This document shows, piece by piece, positions 63,908 to 64,000 of a DNA stretch of 64,000 nt. Made by a program: the position numbers and the translations under genes. The notes below the pieces were generated by a model. It did not search any database. It was not told where the DNA came from and saw nothing but the letters and a program-made list of their open reading frames with translations. The DNA is from Reichenbachiella agariperforans (GTDB taxonomy: Bacteria; Bacteroidota; Bacteroidia; Cytophagales; Cyclobacteriaceae), in the NCBI RefSeq assembly GCF_900142205.1, contig NZ_FRAA01000001.1:588803-652802 (forward strand), given 5' to 3'. Numbering within the stretch: position 1 is the stretch's first letter; the number at the start of each line of letters is the position of its first letter.

Positions 63908-64000
63908 TTTTTATCGTAAGGTAATGTGGAGTCAAACAGCATCACGTTATATGTACACCCTCTTGTGCCCAATTACTAACCTGAGTTCGATTCTAAATAA
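63908..64000. other. right-edge noncoding region
   Basis: No gene is visible; the window ends shortly after another copy of the dispersed 15-bp motif. Confidence 0.35.
63978..63992 (+). repeat. dispersed 15-bp motif, copy 3
   Basis: AACCTGAGTTCGATT, identical to 11386-11400. Its place at a junction after a truncated gene suggests it is the end of a mobile element continuing beyond the window. Confidence 0.5.

Overview
The window looks like chromosome from a marine or aquatic member of the Bacteroidota, most likely order Cytophagales. The evidence is a SusC-type TonB receptor at the left edge and two further TonB receptors with carboxypeptidase-like N-terminal domains. There is also a 58-residue histone H1-like (Hc1-type) gene typical of the phylum, several -7 boxes of the form TAnnTTTG, frequent TTG starts, a zeaxanthin-type carotenoid operon and an alpha-oxoamine synthase of the sphingolipid/sulfonolipid type. 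The genus cannot be fixed from sequence reading alone.

Layout. 0-1.7 kb: start of a susC-like gene and a divergent LacI regulator with a perfect CG-centred palindrome between them. 1.8-6.5 kb: a two-component operon (TPR histidine kinase plus receiver fused to a dead SpoIIE-like phosphatase). 6.9-14.5 kb: 2OG-Fe(II) oxygenase, DEAD-box helicase, two TonB receptors and a truncated DUF4331 remnant. 14.7-19.1 kb: a small glycan module (GH88 hydrolase, BNR_4 propeller resembling ulvan lyases, second LacI regulator) with decayed siderophore-receptor and PepSY fragments. 19.1-23 kb: an accessory island with a 22-bp tandem array and two AT-rich, cassette-like genes (rhomboid protease; small membrane protein). 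Each of these is bounded by its own short inverted repeat and followed by the same 55-bp block resembling a group II intron 3' end. 23-32.2 kb: mtaB, DUF2807, surE, a frameshifted lipoprotein, a DUF6261 remnant, a DnaQ-GIY-YIG fusion, a second 22-bp array, a second DEAD-box-like helicase and a J-domain protein. 32.3-38 kb: ilvC, AraC regulator, msrB, penicillin acylase. 38.2-43.2 kb: CarH-like MerR regulator followed by crtI-crtB-idi-crtZ-crtYcd. 43.2-48.6 kb: PafA-like phosphatase, CCA-adding-type enzyme, TPR protein, carboxyethylornithine-synthase-like dehydrogenase. 48.8-55.5 kb: FecBCD/BtuFCD-type ABC importer, then a cyclase plus cyclic-nucleotide-domain MscS channel operon. 56-64 kb: two identical tRNA-Asp genes, lipid synthase, Hc1, dapA-DUF6913-ligA, der-sprT, a stub of a response regulator and an interleaved palindrome.

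How the genes work together. The carotenoid block should carry geranylgeranyl diphosphate through phytoene and lycopene to beta-carotene and zeaxanthin, with a cobalamin-photoreceptor-like regulator at its head. The cyclase and channel overlap by 8 bp and look like producer and receiver of a nucleotide signal, but both lack canonical residues. The GH88/BNR_4 pair would cleave a uronic-acid polysaccharide and then trim the unsaturated uronate ends.

Most of the window is ordinary chromosome. The parts most worth a second look are the cassette-like island, the two 22-bp arrays, the atypical cyclase/channel pair, the dead-phosphatase response regulator and the CarH-like control of carotenogenesis. 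All family assignments come from reading motifs; no database search was run.
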